Assembly (NCBI GenBank): GCA_965231865.1
Contig: CBDDOJ010000002.1
Coordinates: forward strand, 124,001 to 188,000
Direction of reading: 5' to 3'
Origin: WTGA01 sp965231865
Lineage (GTDB): Bacteria; Pseudomonadota; Gammaproteobacteria; Arenicellales; Poriferihabitantaceae
Length of the DNA: 64,000 nt
Made by a program: the position numbers and the translations under genes. A model generated the notes under the pieces. The model was not told the DNA's origin. It worked only from the letters and a program-made list of their open reading frames with translations, and made no database searches. Of the stretch, positions 38,675 through 51,247 are shown in pieces (positions within the stretch are counted from its first letter, which is position 1; every line of letters starts with the position of its first letter).

Positions 38675-39460
38675 TCAGGATGCAGGGTCCAATTGTGTCC
38701 GACCCGAATCCGGGTCAGTGCCCTTGGCCTGATGCAGAAAATTGTTGACCCAATCCAGGATGGCCCTGGCATGGAGATCATTTTCCGCCAGGGACTGCAG
38801 TGTCGACTCGTAGACTTCCTGACCGATGGTCTCCTTTCTGAATTCGGCTCGAAAGGCACAGAATTCCTTGCCAAATTCAGGGTGCCCCTGAATACCCAAC
38901 ATGGTATTTCCCCCAATGATCATGCTGTTCGGGCAGAAATCGTTTTCCGCGATAGACCGGAAGTGTGGTGGCATTTCCACCACCTGATCCTGGTGAATCA
39001 CCACCAGATTGTAATGACCGCCGTCCAGATTGCCAAAACCCGTCATCCACGGCTGTTTTTCGGTGACTTTAACGCTCTGAATGCCAAACCCCCACCCCGC
39101 ATCCGCCTTGACGGTTTTCCCGCCCAGGGCATGGGCGATGAGCTGGTGTCCAAAACAGATTCCGACCACTTTTACGCGTTGGTCCCAGCAATCCCGGACA
39201 AATTGCATTAACTGCTTTATCCAGGATTGGTTTTCATAAACGCCGTAACGGGACCCGGAAATAACGTAACCCTCGTATCGCTCCGGGGCGGGAAGCCTTT
39301 CTCCCTCAAAACACCGGATCGGCGTAAGCACAATGGACCGGGCATCCGGGTCCAGGCTGTTCTGGAACATGTCTGCATACGTGCCATATTGTGGCTGGTC
39401 TTCCGGGGCCACATCGTCACACAACAGCAGTCCTATGTTCAGGGGATCGGTATCGGTCAT
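38675..39460 (-). CDS. Class I glutamine amidotransferase-like protein
   Basis: A stand-alone GATase1 domain protein of 261 aa, like those annotated as GMP-synthase-like amidotransferases. The nucleophile Cys102 sits in VGICFGHQLIAHALGG, and the catalytic His-Glu pair is in GIQGHPEF. YEGYVISGSRYGVYE supplies the oxyanion region. No synthetase domain or partner gene is adjacent. The substrate is unknown; related proteins include gamma-glutamyl hydrolases of polyamine pathways. It lies 152 bases upstream of gloB on the same strand. Confidence 0.85.
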   Translation of the reverse strand: MTDTDPLNIGLLLCDDVAPEDQPQYGTYADMFQNSLDPDARSIVLTPIRCFEGERLPAPERYEGYVISGSRYGVYENQSWIKQLMQFVRDCWDQRVKVVGICFGHQLIAHALGGKTVKADAGWGFGIQSVKVTEKQPWMTGFGNLDGGHYNLVVIHQDQVVEMPPHFRSIAENDFCPNSMIIGGNTMLGIQGHPEFGKEFCAFRAEFRKETIGQEVYESTLQSLAENDLHARAILDWVNNFLHQAKGTDPDSGRTQLDPAS

Positions 39461-39664
39461 TTCAACTCAATGCAAGGGGGATTGTCCGTGATGTTGGAAA
39501 AAAAGCATGTCGATACTATCCTCGTGTTTTCCACCCAATAAAACCCCTTTGAAAACGCCTGATCCAAAAAGGGATTCAGTCGGCCGTGATAATCCACTTG
39601 TGAAATCCACGCGCTAACAGTACCATCCCCTGATACTAAATTCATCTCTACAACGGTTCAAGAA

Positions 39665-40540
39665 ATGCTTACAGGCAGTTTGGTCGCCATGATTACTCCC
39701 ATGGACGAAGAGGGCGGCATTGACGATCACGGGCTGCGGAAACTGGTCGATTTCCATGTCGAAAACCAGACAGATGCCATCATTTCCACGGGGACAACGG
39801 GAGAATCTGCGACCCTGGACATTGACGAACAAATTGATGTCATTGGCAAAACCGTGGACTTTGCAGCGGGACGGATCCCGATCATCGCCGGGACCGGGGG
39901 CAATTCCACCTCTGAGGCACTGGAATTGACCGAACGAGCCGCCGCATTGGGCGTACACGCGTGTCTGCTCGTTGTCCCGTACTACAACAAACCCACCCAG
40001 CATGGCCTGTACGCACACTTCAGGCAGATTGCCGAAACCGTGGATGTGCCCCAAATCCTCTACAATGTTCCCAGCAGGACCGCCCTGGACATGGAAAATG
40101 ATACCGTTGTGAAATTGGCGCAAATTCCAAATATCGTCGGCATCAAGGATGCCACCTCAGACATTCCCAGAGTGGGGGATTTTAAAGCCCGGTGTGGCAA
40201 TGAATTTGCCATCTACTCCGGAAATGATGATACCGCACTGGCACTCATTGAAGCGGGAGGGCATGGCTGTATATCCGTAACCGCCAATGTGGCCCCGGGC
40301 ATGATGCATGAAATGTGCAGTGCAGCCGTTTCCAGAAACCTTGAACACGCAAGAAAACTGAATGCCCGGCTGGACCCCCTGCACCATGCCCTGTTTTTTG
40401 AATCCAATCCGATCCCGGCAAAGTGGGCCCTGCATGAGATGGGATATGTGACCAGGGGTATCCGATTGCCGTTGACCGTTTTTTCCGAGCAATACCATGA
40501 GGAACTCCGACAAGCCATGAGAACGGCTGAAGTCATCTAG
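39665..40540 (+). CDS. dapA: 4-hydroxy-tetrahydrodipicolinate synthase
   Basis: Condenses pyruvate with aspartate semialdehyde in the lysine and meso-diaminopimelate pathway. A 291-aa TIM barrel. The Schiff-base Lys161 is in VGIKDATSD, Tyr133 in ILYNVPSRTA, and the substrate loop in STGTTGESATL (41-51). The length and motifs match E. coli DapA (292). It stands 71 bases upstream of purL on the same strand, but the two pathways are unrelated, so co-transcription is only possible. Confidence 0.96.
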   Translation: MLTGSLVAMITPMDEEGGIDDHGLRKLVDFHVENQTDAIISTGTTGESATLDIDEQIDVIGKTVDFAAGRIPIIAGTGGNSTSEALELTERAAALGVHACLLVVPYYNKPTQHGLYAHFRQIAETVDVPQILYNVPSRTALDMENDTVVKLAQIPNIVGIKDATSDIPRVGDFKARCGNEFAIYSGNDDTALALIEAGGHGCISVTANVAPGMMHEMCSAAVSRNLEHARKLNARLDPLHHALFFESNPIPAKWALHEMGYVTRGIRLPLTVFSEQYHEELRQAMRTAEVI

Positions 40541-40611
40541 CCCAAGTTGGCACTTTTCCTACCCGTGCCGTCACCCCGGTTTTTCGGATTGACCCCTGAA
40601 ATTTTCATTGC

Positions 40612-44571
<3,960 letters not shown>

Positions 44572-44692
44572 AAACCGAAACCGGGGCTTTGGCTTTGGAT
44601 TCCGTCCATCCCGGACAGGCTTTCAAATGGACGGCTTCAACTCCACAGGCCTTCGAGAGACCCGGGGCCGCAGGGTGCTCCAGGGATGTGTG

Positions 44693-46348
44693 CTACATGT
44701 TCGCGTAGTTTGGGCCACCACCTCCCTCCGGGGCAACCCAGTTGATATTGCCGCTCGGGTCCTTGATGTCGCATGTTTTGCAGTGTACACAGTTTTGGGC
44801 GTTAATCTGCAATTCCGGACGGGTCCCGGTATTCAGGAATTCATAGACCCCCGCCGGGCAAAACCGCTCTTCCGGACCGGCATAGATGTTGAAATTGGTT
44901 TTCACAGCCAGTGATTCCTCCCCCAGCTTGAGGTGGACAGGCTGATTTTCCTCGTGATTGGTGCTGGAAAGATAAACCGAGGAAGTCTTGTCGAAACTTA
45001 TTTTGCCATCCGGTTTGGGATACTCGATGGGCGGGAGACCGGAAGCCGGCTTCAGTGTCTGATGGTCCGGGACCGGGTCGGTAAGATTGAATGGCAGTTT
45101 GCCCGTGAACCAATTCTGGTCAATATAATTGTACGCACCGCCCAGCCAGCTTCCGAATTTGTGTATGGCGGCACCGAAATTCCGGGACCGGTGCAATTCT
45201 TCGTAGAGCCAGGACTGGCTGAAGTTTTCCTTGTAATCCCCCAGGGTCCCATCACCATGAATGGCATTGAATGCCGTTTCCGCTGCCAGAAGGCCTGATT
45301 TCATGGCCGTGTGAGTGCCTTTTATCTTGGAAAAATTCAAGGTGCCGGCATCACATCCAATGAGCAATCCGTTGGGCAGACACATTTTTGGAAGAGCGTT
45401 CAGCCCCCCTTTCGTAATCGCCCGGGCACCGTACGCAATCCTTTCTCCGCCTTCAAGGTATTGCCGGATTCGAGGATGGTGCTTGAAACGCTGGAGCTCG
45501 TCGAATGGGCTCAGATACGGATTTTCATAAGACAGGTCGGTAATCAATCCCATGGAAACCAGGTTGTCACCGAAATGGTAGAGGAACGACCCGCCGGTTG
45601 CACCATGTTCGGATAAAGGCCACCCGGCCCCATGGACGACCAGTCCCGGCTGGTGCTTGTCGGGATCAATGTTCCACAATTCCTTGATGCCAATCCCGTA
45701 GTGCTGGGTCTGTGTTTCCCGGTCAAGCTCAAATTTCTCAATCAACTGCTTCCCGAGATGACCCCGGCATCCTTCGGAAAAAAGCGTAACCCCGGCATGG
45801 AGCTCCATGCCCGGTTCATAGGATGCCTTGGGTTTTCCATCCGAATCTTTTCCCATTTCTCCGGTAGCGACCCCCTTAATATCCCCGTTGGGATGATAAA
45901 GGACTTCTGAAGCGGGGAAACCCGGAAAGATATCCACGCCCAGACTTTCGGCCTGCTCTCCAAGCCAACGGCACAATGCTCCCAGGCTGATGATGTGATT
46001 GCCCTCGTTGTGCATCGGTTTTGGCACCATCCACAGCGGGATGCTGGTCGCTTTTTCACTGTTCCTGAACATCAACACCTCGTCCTTTTGCACCGCGGTG
46101 TCCAGTGGCGCGCCCCGGTCTTTCCAGTCAGGAAACAGTTCGTCCAGGGCCCTGGGCTCAAACAGGGCCCCGGACAGGATATGCGCCCCCACTTCCGACC
46201 CTTTTTCCAGCACGACCACGGACAGTTCCCTTTCATTTTCCTGGGCCAGTTGCATCAATTTGCAGGCGGCGGAAAGCCCGGCAGGCCCGGCGCCCACGAT
46301 TACCACATCCACTTCCATCGACTCGCGTTCAGGTATTTGCTCAGACAT
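44693..46348 (-). CDS. Electron transfer flavoprotein-ubiquinone oxidoreductase
   Basis: Membrane-associated iron-sulfur flavoprotein (551 aa) that moves electrons from ETF to ubiquinone. The FAD motif VDVVIVGAGPAGLSAACKL is near the N-terminus (residues 13-31). The middle has GCRGHLGKQLIEKFELD and VGCDAGTLNFSKIKGTH-like sequence. The C-terminus has the 4Fe-4S ligands in ENCV-type context, here NAQNCVHCKTCDIKDP. The open frame runs 364 codons further upstream, but that part is antisense to argD; the ATG at 46348 begins the conserved protein. ETF alpha and beta are not in the window. It is divergent from argD. Confidence 0.95.
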   Translation of the reverse strand: MSEQIPERESMEVDVVIVGAGPAGLSAACKLMQLAQENERELSVVVLEKGSEVGAHILSGALFEPRALDELFPDWKDRGAPLDTAVQKDEVLMFRNSEKATSIPLWMVPKPMHNEGNHIISLGALCRWLGEQAESLGVDIFPGFPASEVLYHPNGDIKGVATGEMGKDSDGKPKASYEPGMELHAGVTLFSEGCRGHLGKQLIEKFELDRETQTQHYGIGIKELWNIDPDKHQPGLVVHGAGWPLSEHGATGGSFLYHFGDNLVSMGLITDLSYENPYLSPFDELQRFKHHPRIRQYLEGGERIAYGARAITKGGLNALPKMCLPNGLLIGCDAGTLNFSKIKGTHTAMKSGLLAAETAFNAIHGDGTLGDYKENFSQSWLYEELHRSRNFGAAIHKFGSWLGGAYNYIDQNWFTGKLPFNLTDPVPDHQTLKPASGLPPIEYPKPDGKISFDKTSSVYLSSTNHEENQPVHLKLGEESLAVKTNFNIYAGPEERFCPAGVYEFLNTGTRPELQINAQNCVHCKTCDIKDPSGNINWVAPEGGGGPNYANM

Positions 46349-46456
46349 TTTCAATTCTCGGTCGTTTACAGGATCAGAAAAACATATAGGCTGATATTCT
46401 CCTACCGATAAAGGTAAAATTCTAGCCTTTTCTACCGGCAACCCATTTTGGTTCAA

Positions 46457-47725
46457 ATGAGCAAGATCAAACCATCGAATCTGGAAGCCTCCGACATGGC
46501 ATCCATCCGCCAGTTGCATGATCGGTACATGACCCCCAACTATGCGCCCATGGCCATCATTCCCGACCATGGGTCGGGGTCTTATCTCTGGGACATTGAA
46601 GGCAGGGAATACCTGGATTTTGCATCGGGGATTGCCGTTTCCGCCCTGGGACATGCCCACCCCGAACTGGTCGGGGTGCTGGTTGAACAGGCAGGCAGGT
46701 ATTGGCACGTCAGCAACGTGCTCACCAGCCAGCCGGCAATCCAGCTCGCACGGAAATTGTGCGAGCTCACTTTCGCCGAACGCGTATTCTTTGCGAATTC
46801 CGGGTCTGAAGCCAATGAAGCCGCCCTGAAACTTGCAAGACGGTATGCGTTCAACCGGTATGGTGAGGAGAAACATGAAATTCTGGCCTTTGACAATGCC
46901 TTTCACGGACGCACCCTGTTTACCGTAAATGTCGGTGGACAGCCGGCTTACAGCAATGGCTTTGGCCCGAAACCCGCCGGCATTTCCCACCGGCCCTTTA
47001 ACGACCCGGATTCCCTGAGACAGTTTTTCGAAGAAAGAGGAAAGACCACCTGTGCCGTGATACTGGAACCCTGCCAGGGTGAGGCCGGGGTGGTGCCTGC
47101 CAGCACAGAGTTTGTAAAAGCGGTCCGGGAGTCCTGCAGCCAATATGACGCGTTGATGATTCTCGATGAAATCCAGACCGGGGTCGGGCGCTCCGGAAAA
47201 CTCTATACCTATCAGAAAATGGGGGTGACTCCGGACATACTGACGACCGCCAAGGCACTGGGGGGCGGTTTCCCGATCAGCGCAATGCTGACCACGGAAG
47301 AAATCGGAAAGGACCTGGTTGTCGGTTCCCACGGCAGCACTTTTGGCGGCAATCCCATGGCCTGTGCCGTGGCCGGGAAGATCCTGGAAATCGTCAGCCA
47401 ACCCGATATGCTCACGGCGATTGAAGCGCGTGGCAGACATCTGGTAGACGGTTTGCGGTCCATCAATGACCGGTACGGCGTGTTCAGGGAGATCCGGGGA
47501 GCCGGGTTGCTGCTCGGTTGTGAACTGGTGGACCGTTACAAGGGGGAGGGGAGAAAATTGCTGGCTACCTGCGTCTCGGCTGGATTGCTGGTTCTGGTCG
47601 CCGGACCCGATGTCATCCGGCTGGCCCCTCCATTGAATATCAGTATGGCTGAGCTTGACCAGGGACTGGACCGGTTTGAAACCGCCGTCCGGAACTTCGT
47701 TGCCGATTCAAAGCCGTCCCCGTAG
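46457..47725 (+). CDS. argD: Acetylornithine aminotransferase
   Basis: Class III PLP aminotransferase of 422 aa that converts N-acetylglutamate semialdehyde to acetylornithine in arginine synthesis. The phosphate-binding FFANSGSEANEAALKLARR, the HGRTLFT motif, ILDEIQTGVGRSG and the PLP Lys in TTAKALGGGFPI are all present. A TTG three codons earlier is in frame, but the ATG at 46457 (MSKIKPS) is preferred. The related AstC or GabT activities cannot be excluded from sequence. The presence of argB about 1.2 kb away supports arginine synthesis. Confidence 0.88.
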   Translation: MSKIKPSNLEASDMASIRQLHDRYMTPNYAPMAIIPDHGSGSYLWDIEGREYLDFASGIAVSALGHAHPELVGVLVEQAGRYWHVSNVLTSQPAIQLARKLCELTFAERVFFANSGSEANEAALKLARRYAFNRYGEEKHEILAFDNAFHGRTLFTVNVGGQPAYSNGFGPKPAGISHRPFNDPDSLRQFFEERGKTTCAVILEPCQGEAGVVPASTEFVKAVRESCSQYDALMILDEIQTGVGRSGKLYTYQKMGVTPDILTTAKALGGGFPISAMLTTEEIGKDLVVGSHGSTFGGNPMACAVAGKILEIVSQPDMLTAIEARGRHLVDGLRSINDRYGVFREIRGAGLLLGCELVDRYKGEGRKLLATCVSAGLLVLVAGPDVIRLAPPLNISMAELDQGLDRFETAVRNFVADSKPSP

Positions 47726-47763
47726 CCCATGCCTGCCATGGATGCGCGATGGGACCGGCACGG

Positions 47764-48534
47764 TCAGCCCACAAAGGCCCGTTCAATGACATATTCCCTG
47801 AAATCGCTTTTTCTGGTTTCGGTAAATCCCTTCTCTTTGAGGATGGCACCCAGGCTCTCAAGCATGCCCTTGCTTCCACACAACATGAATCGGTCATCCT
47901 CCGGGTTCAACTCCGGCATGCCGATATCCTGGAGCAGTTTTCCGGATTGGAGCAACGTGGTGATGCGACCATAGTTTTTAAACGGTTCCCGGGTCACGGC
48001 AGGATAATAGACCAATTTTTCCCGGACGCGGTCGCCGATAAACTCGTTGTCGATCAATTTACGGGTAATCAGCTTGTTATAGGTCAATTCGTTTTTGTAG
48101 CGGCAGCCGTGCACGAGAATGACTTTTCTGAAATGCTCGTACACGTCCGGGTCCTTGATGATGGACAGAAACGGGGCAAGCCCGGTACCGGTGCTGAGCA
48201 TGTAAAGGTGCTTGCCCGGCCGCAAATGGTCCCACAGAAGGGTGCCGGTGGGTTTCTTGCTCACCAGCAATGTATCTCCGACTTCAACATGCTGCAATCT
48301 GGATGTCAGGGGCCCTTCCTGGACCTTGATGCTGTAGAACTCCAGGTAATCCTCATAATTGGCGCTCACCATGCTGTATGCGCGAAGCAACGGTTTGCCA
48401 TCCACTTCCAGTCCCATCATGACAAACTCGCCGTTTCGAAAGCGAAGGGCCGGGTCCCGGGTGGTCCGGATCGTGAACAGTTTTTCCGACCAGTGATGTA
48501 CACCAATAACGGTTTCGGTATGCGCTTGAACCAT
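47764..48534 (-). CDS. fpr: Ferredoxin--NADP reductase
   Basis: FAD enzyme (256 aa) that exchanges electrons between NADPH and ferredoxin or flavodoxin. The FAD-binding RAYSMVSANY is at about 51-60, the pyrophosphate region at GPLTSRLQHVEVGD, the NADP site at LSTGTGLAPFLSII and the C-terminal tail ends REYVIERAFVG. The short bacterial Fpr type (E. coli 248 aa) fits. It converges on argD with a 38-base gap. The 366 bases upstream hold no recognisable gene. Confidence 0.94.
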   Translation of the reverse strand: MVQAHTETVIGVHHWSEKLFTIRTTRDPALRFRNGEFVMMGLEVDGKPLLRAYSMVSANYEDYLEFYSIKVQEGPLTSRLQHVEVGDTLLVSKKPTGTLLWDHLRPGKHLYMLSTGTGLAPFLSIIKDPDVYEHFRKVILVHGCRYKNELTYNKLITRKLIDNEFIGDRVREKLVYYPAVTREPFKNYGRITTLLQSGKLLQDIGMPELNPEDDRFMLCGSKGMLESLGAILKEKGFTETRKSDFREYVIERAFVG

Positions 48535-48901
48535 GAATTTTAATGACCCGGGTTAATCTATGTCATGTGGGGTGCGTACTCTGGAAATCAAACGGCTGGG
48601 CGGCGACCGCAGCGGTTTCCGGGCTGTCTCCATCCAGAACCGGTGATGCCGGTAGGCGGGAAACTGCCGGGGGTTCATCCAGGGCTGATTTTCAGGAAAT
48701 TGCACCATCAAAACTACTACAAGATCATATTTTTGTCTATTTGATTGTGCCCGCAGGAAGAAGATCGGCCACCGCCAGTATGGGGGTTGAATTTTCTGGG
48801 CAGCCGTCTGACCCGCAACGGGGAAACCGTTTTCTTCCAGATGGGGAGTTGGGAGCATCTCGGTTGTCAAGAACGGTCACTCCGGTGGACCCAGTTCCGC
48901 C
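48535..48901. other. Intergenic region between fpr and argB
   Basis: About 367 bases without a supported gene. A 105-codon open frame on the minus strand has no family look and no ribosome-binding site. The region should contain the fpr promoter. I see no terminator hairpin with a T-run for argB. Confidence 0.4.
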
Positions 48902-49789
48902 TCAGGCCTGTATTTGGGTCCCTATTCCGGAATCGGTAAACAATTCAAGCAGCAATGCATGCCTGACCCGCCCATCCAGGATCAGTGATGTGCCAACACC
49001 ATTTTGAACGGCGTCAAGGGCGCAATCCACTTTTGGAATCATGCCTCCTGCGACAATATTGCTTTTTACCAATTCGGGAACCTGGTCCGCTTTCAACTCG
49101 GCAATCAGCCGGCCGTTGGTATCCAGTACGCCAGGAGTATTGGTGAGCAGCATGAGTTTTTCCGCCCGCAGGGTGATTGCGAGCTTGCCCGCCACAAGGT
49201 CGGCATTGATATTGTAGGTCAGACCGTCTTCGCCCACCCCAATGGGCGCGATCACGGGAATAAAGGACTGGGTGTCGAGTAGTTGCACAATCCGTGGATC
49301 GATGGATTCCACCTCGCCGACCTGCCCGTAATCAATGATTTCCGGCCGGTCGAGAATCGGGTCATCCTTGTTGACATACAATTTTCGGGCGCGAATCAGG
49401 TTGCCGTCTTTTCCGGTCAATCCAACCGCACGGCCACCCAGCGCGTTAATCCGGTTGACGATTTCCTTGTTAACCAGGCCTCCCAGGACCATTTCCACTA
49501 CATCCATGGTTTCACTGTCGGTGACCCGCATGCCGTCAACAAAAGTGGACTCCTTGCCGATTTTTTTCAGTGTCTCACTGATTTGCGGCCCCCCTCCGTG
49601 GACAACTACCGGATTCATTCCCACCAGTTTCATGAGGATGATATCCCGTGCGAATCCGTTCCGTAACTCTGGATCGATCATGGCGTTTCCGCCATATTTG
49701 ACAACGATGGTCTTGCCCTGGTACTGCCGGATATAGGGCAATGCCTCGGTGAGTATTTGTGCAATGGGTTGTGGATTCGGGCTGTTCAT
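48902..49789 (-). CDS. argB: Acetylglutamate kinase
   Basis: Phosphorylates N-acetylglutamate, the second step of arginine synthesis. Length 295 aa. The N-terminal KTIVVKYGGNAM, the glycine loop PVVVHGGGPQI, the VGLTGKDG motif and NINADLVAGKLA all match the family, with MLLTNTPGVLD and GGMIPKVDCALDAV near the C-terminus. The frame extends 34 codons upstream, but the ATG at 49789 starts the conserved protein. It is divergent from metK. Confidence 0.96.
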   Translation of the reverse strand: MNSPNPQPIAQILTEALPYIRQYQGKTIVVKYGGNAMIDPELRNGFARDIILMKLVGMNPVVVHGGGPQISETLKKIGKESTFVDGMRVTDSETMDVVEMVLGGLVNKEIVNRINALGGRAVGLTGKDGNLIRARKLYVNKDDPILDRPEIIDYGQVGEVESIDPRIVQLLDTQSFIPVIAPIGVGEDGLTYNINADLVAGKLAITLRAEKLMLLTNTPGVLDTNGRLIAELKADQVPELVKSNIVAGGMIPKVDCALDAVQNGVGTSLILDGRVRHALLLELFTDSGIGTQIQA

Positions 49790-49923
49790 GGCCTGGAAAA
49801 TGACACCGGTTGGGGAGCAGCCGTATTCTAACGCATGGAACACTGAAATTTGATTCAAAGCGCATATATTTCTTGGTCCAGGCCGGTACAACCGGGCAAT
49901 TAAGTATGATAATATACAATGAT

Positions 49924-49939
49924 ATAAAGATATCTTTAT
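49924..49939. promoter_or_regulatory. Perfect 16-bp palindrome upstream of metK-ahcY
   Basis: ATAAAGATATCTTTAT is a perfect palindrome about 110 bases before the metK start, in an AT-rich stretch. Its position suits an operator for a SAM-cycle repressor, for example an ArsR-type SahR that senses SAH. The assignment is inference from position and symmetry; no regulator gene is in the window. Confidence 0.5.
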
Positions 49940-50048
49940 GTTGATATGTCATAATACCTGGCGTTTTCTTTTTTACCACAACCTTTTTTAACTTTTAACG
50001 GCTGGTTCCTGTTCCAGCCACAAAATTCCAGCTTGAGGAGCATACACC

Positions 50049-51215
50049 ATGACAAAGTCTTATCTGTTTACATCGGAGTCGGTTTCTGAAGGCCATCCAG
50101 ATAAAGTTGCAGACCAGGTCTCGGATTCTATTCTGGATGCCTTGATTGCCCAGGATCCCAAATCCAGAGTGGCCTGTGAAACACTCATTAATACGGGGAT
50201 GGTAATTGTTTCCGGTGAAATCACCACCAATGCCGTATTGGATTTCCCCGGTATCGTGCGCAACACCATCCGGGAAATCGGCTACAACTCCTCTGAAATG
50301 GGGTTCGACTGTGAAAGCTGTGCGGTGCTTGTCTCGCTGGACAAGCAATCACAGGACATTGCCCAGGGAGTGAACGAAGGCGAAGGGCTGGACCTCGATC
50401 AGGGTGCAGGGGACCAAGGATTGATGTTCGGTTACGCCTGTACCGAAACGGATGTGCTGATGCCATTCCCCATCACCTATGCCCATCGTCTGGTCGCGAA
50501 GCAATCTGAAGTGCGCAAGGCGGGGATACTGCCCTGGTTGCGCCCCGATGCCAAATCCCAGGTTACGGTCAGGTACGAAGGGGACCAAGCCGTGTCGGTG
50601 GATACGATTGTCCTTTCCACCCAGCATGATGATGACATTTCCCATGATGACCTGTCTGAGGCAGTGATCGAGGAAATCATCAAGCCGGTACTGCCTGCAG
50701 ACATGATCACTGCCCAGACCCGGTTTCTGGTCAATCCCACCGGACGATTCGTTATCGGCGGTCCCGTTGCAGACTGCGGCCTTACGGGCCGTAAAATCAT
50801 CGTCGATACCTATGGCGGCTCTGCCCACCATGGTGGCGGTGCATTTTCCGGAAAAGACCCGTCCAAGGTAGACCGGTCGGCTGCCTATGCAACCCGGTAT
50901 GTCGCAAAGAACATCGTTGCGGCGGGCCTCGCAGATCGATGCGAAGTGCAGGTGGCGTATGCAATCGGTGTCGCCAGGCCCGTATCGGTCATGGTGGATA
51001 CCTTTGGAACAGGGAAAATCGGGGATGACAGAATCGGGGACCTGGTCAACGAGCATTTTGACCTGCGCCCCAAGGCGATTGTCCAGGAACTCGACCTTTT
51101 GCGGCCCATCTACCGCCACAGTGCGGCATACGGGCACTTTGGCCGGACGGAATCCGCGTTTACCTGGGAAAAAATAGACAAAGCCGAAACTTTGAAAGCA
51201 GCGGCGGGACTTTAA
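50049..51215 (+). CDS. metK: S-adenosylmethionine synthetase
   Basis: Makes SAM from methionine and ATP. Length 388 aa (E. coli 384). The N-terminal FTSESVSEGHPDKVADQVSD, the ATP-binding GAGDQGLMFGYA, the P-loop-like GGAFSGKDPSKVDRSAAYA and FVIGGPVADCGLTGRKIIVDTYGG are all present. A good Shine-Dalgarno (GAGGAG) precedes the ATG. It is followed 32 bases later by ahcY, so the two form a SAM-cycle operon: metK makes SAM, and ahcY removes SAH left by methyltransferases. Confidence 0.97.
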   Translation: MTKSYLFTSESVSEGHPDKVADQVSDSILDALIAQDPKSRVACETLINTGMVIVSGEITTNAVLDFPGIVRNTIREIGYNSSEMGFDCESCAVLVSLDKQSQDIAQGVNEGEGLDLDQGAGDQGLMFGYACTETDVLMPFPITYAHRLVAKQSEVRKAGILPWLRPDAKSQVTVRYEGDQAVSVDTIVLSTQHDDDISHDDLSEAVIEEIIKPVLPADMITAQTRFLVNPTGRFVIGGPVADCGLTGRKIIVDTYGGSAHHGGGAFSGKDPSKVDRSAAYATRYVAKNIVAAGLADRCEVQVAYAIGVARPVSVMVDTFGTGKIGDDRIGDLVNEHFDLRPKAIVQELDLLRPIYRHSAAYGHFGRTESAFTWEKIDKAETLKAAAGL

Positions 51216-51247
51216 GCTAATCATTTTACATTCAGAAGGTACTCATT

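Noticed and set aside
44693..47440. Open frame of 915 codons covering ETF-QO plus a long upstream part
   Set aside because: The first 364 codons are antisense to argD and show no family similarity. The conserved protein starts at 46348.
48553..48870. 105-codon minus-strand frame between fpr and argB
   Set aside because: No Shine-Dalgarno, no domain features and an irregular composition; more likely chance.
51216..51247. SAH riboswitch before ahcY
   Set aside because: The gap is 32 bases, too short for the structure, and holds only a ribosome-binding site.
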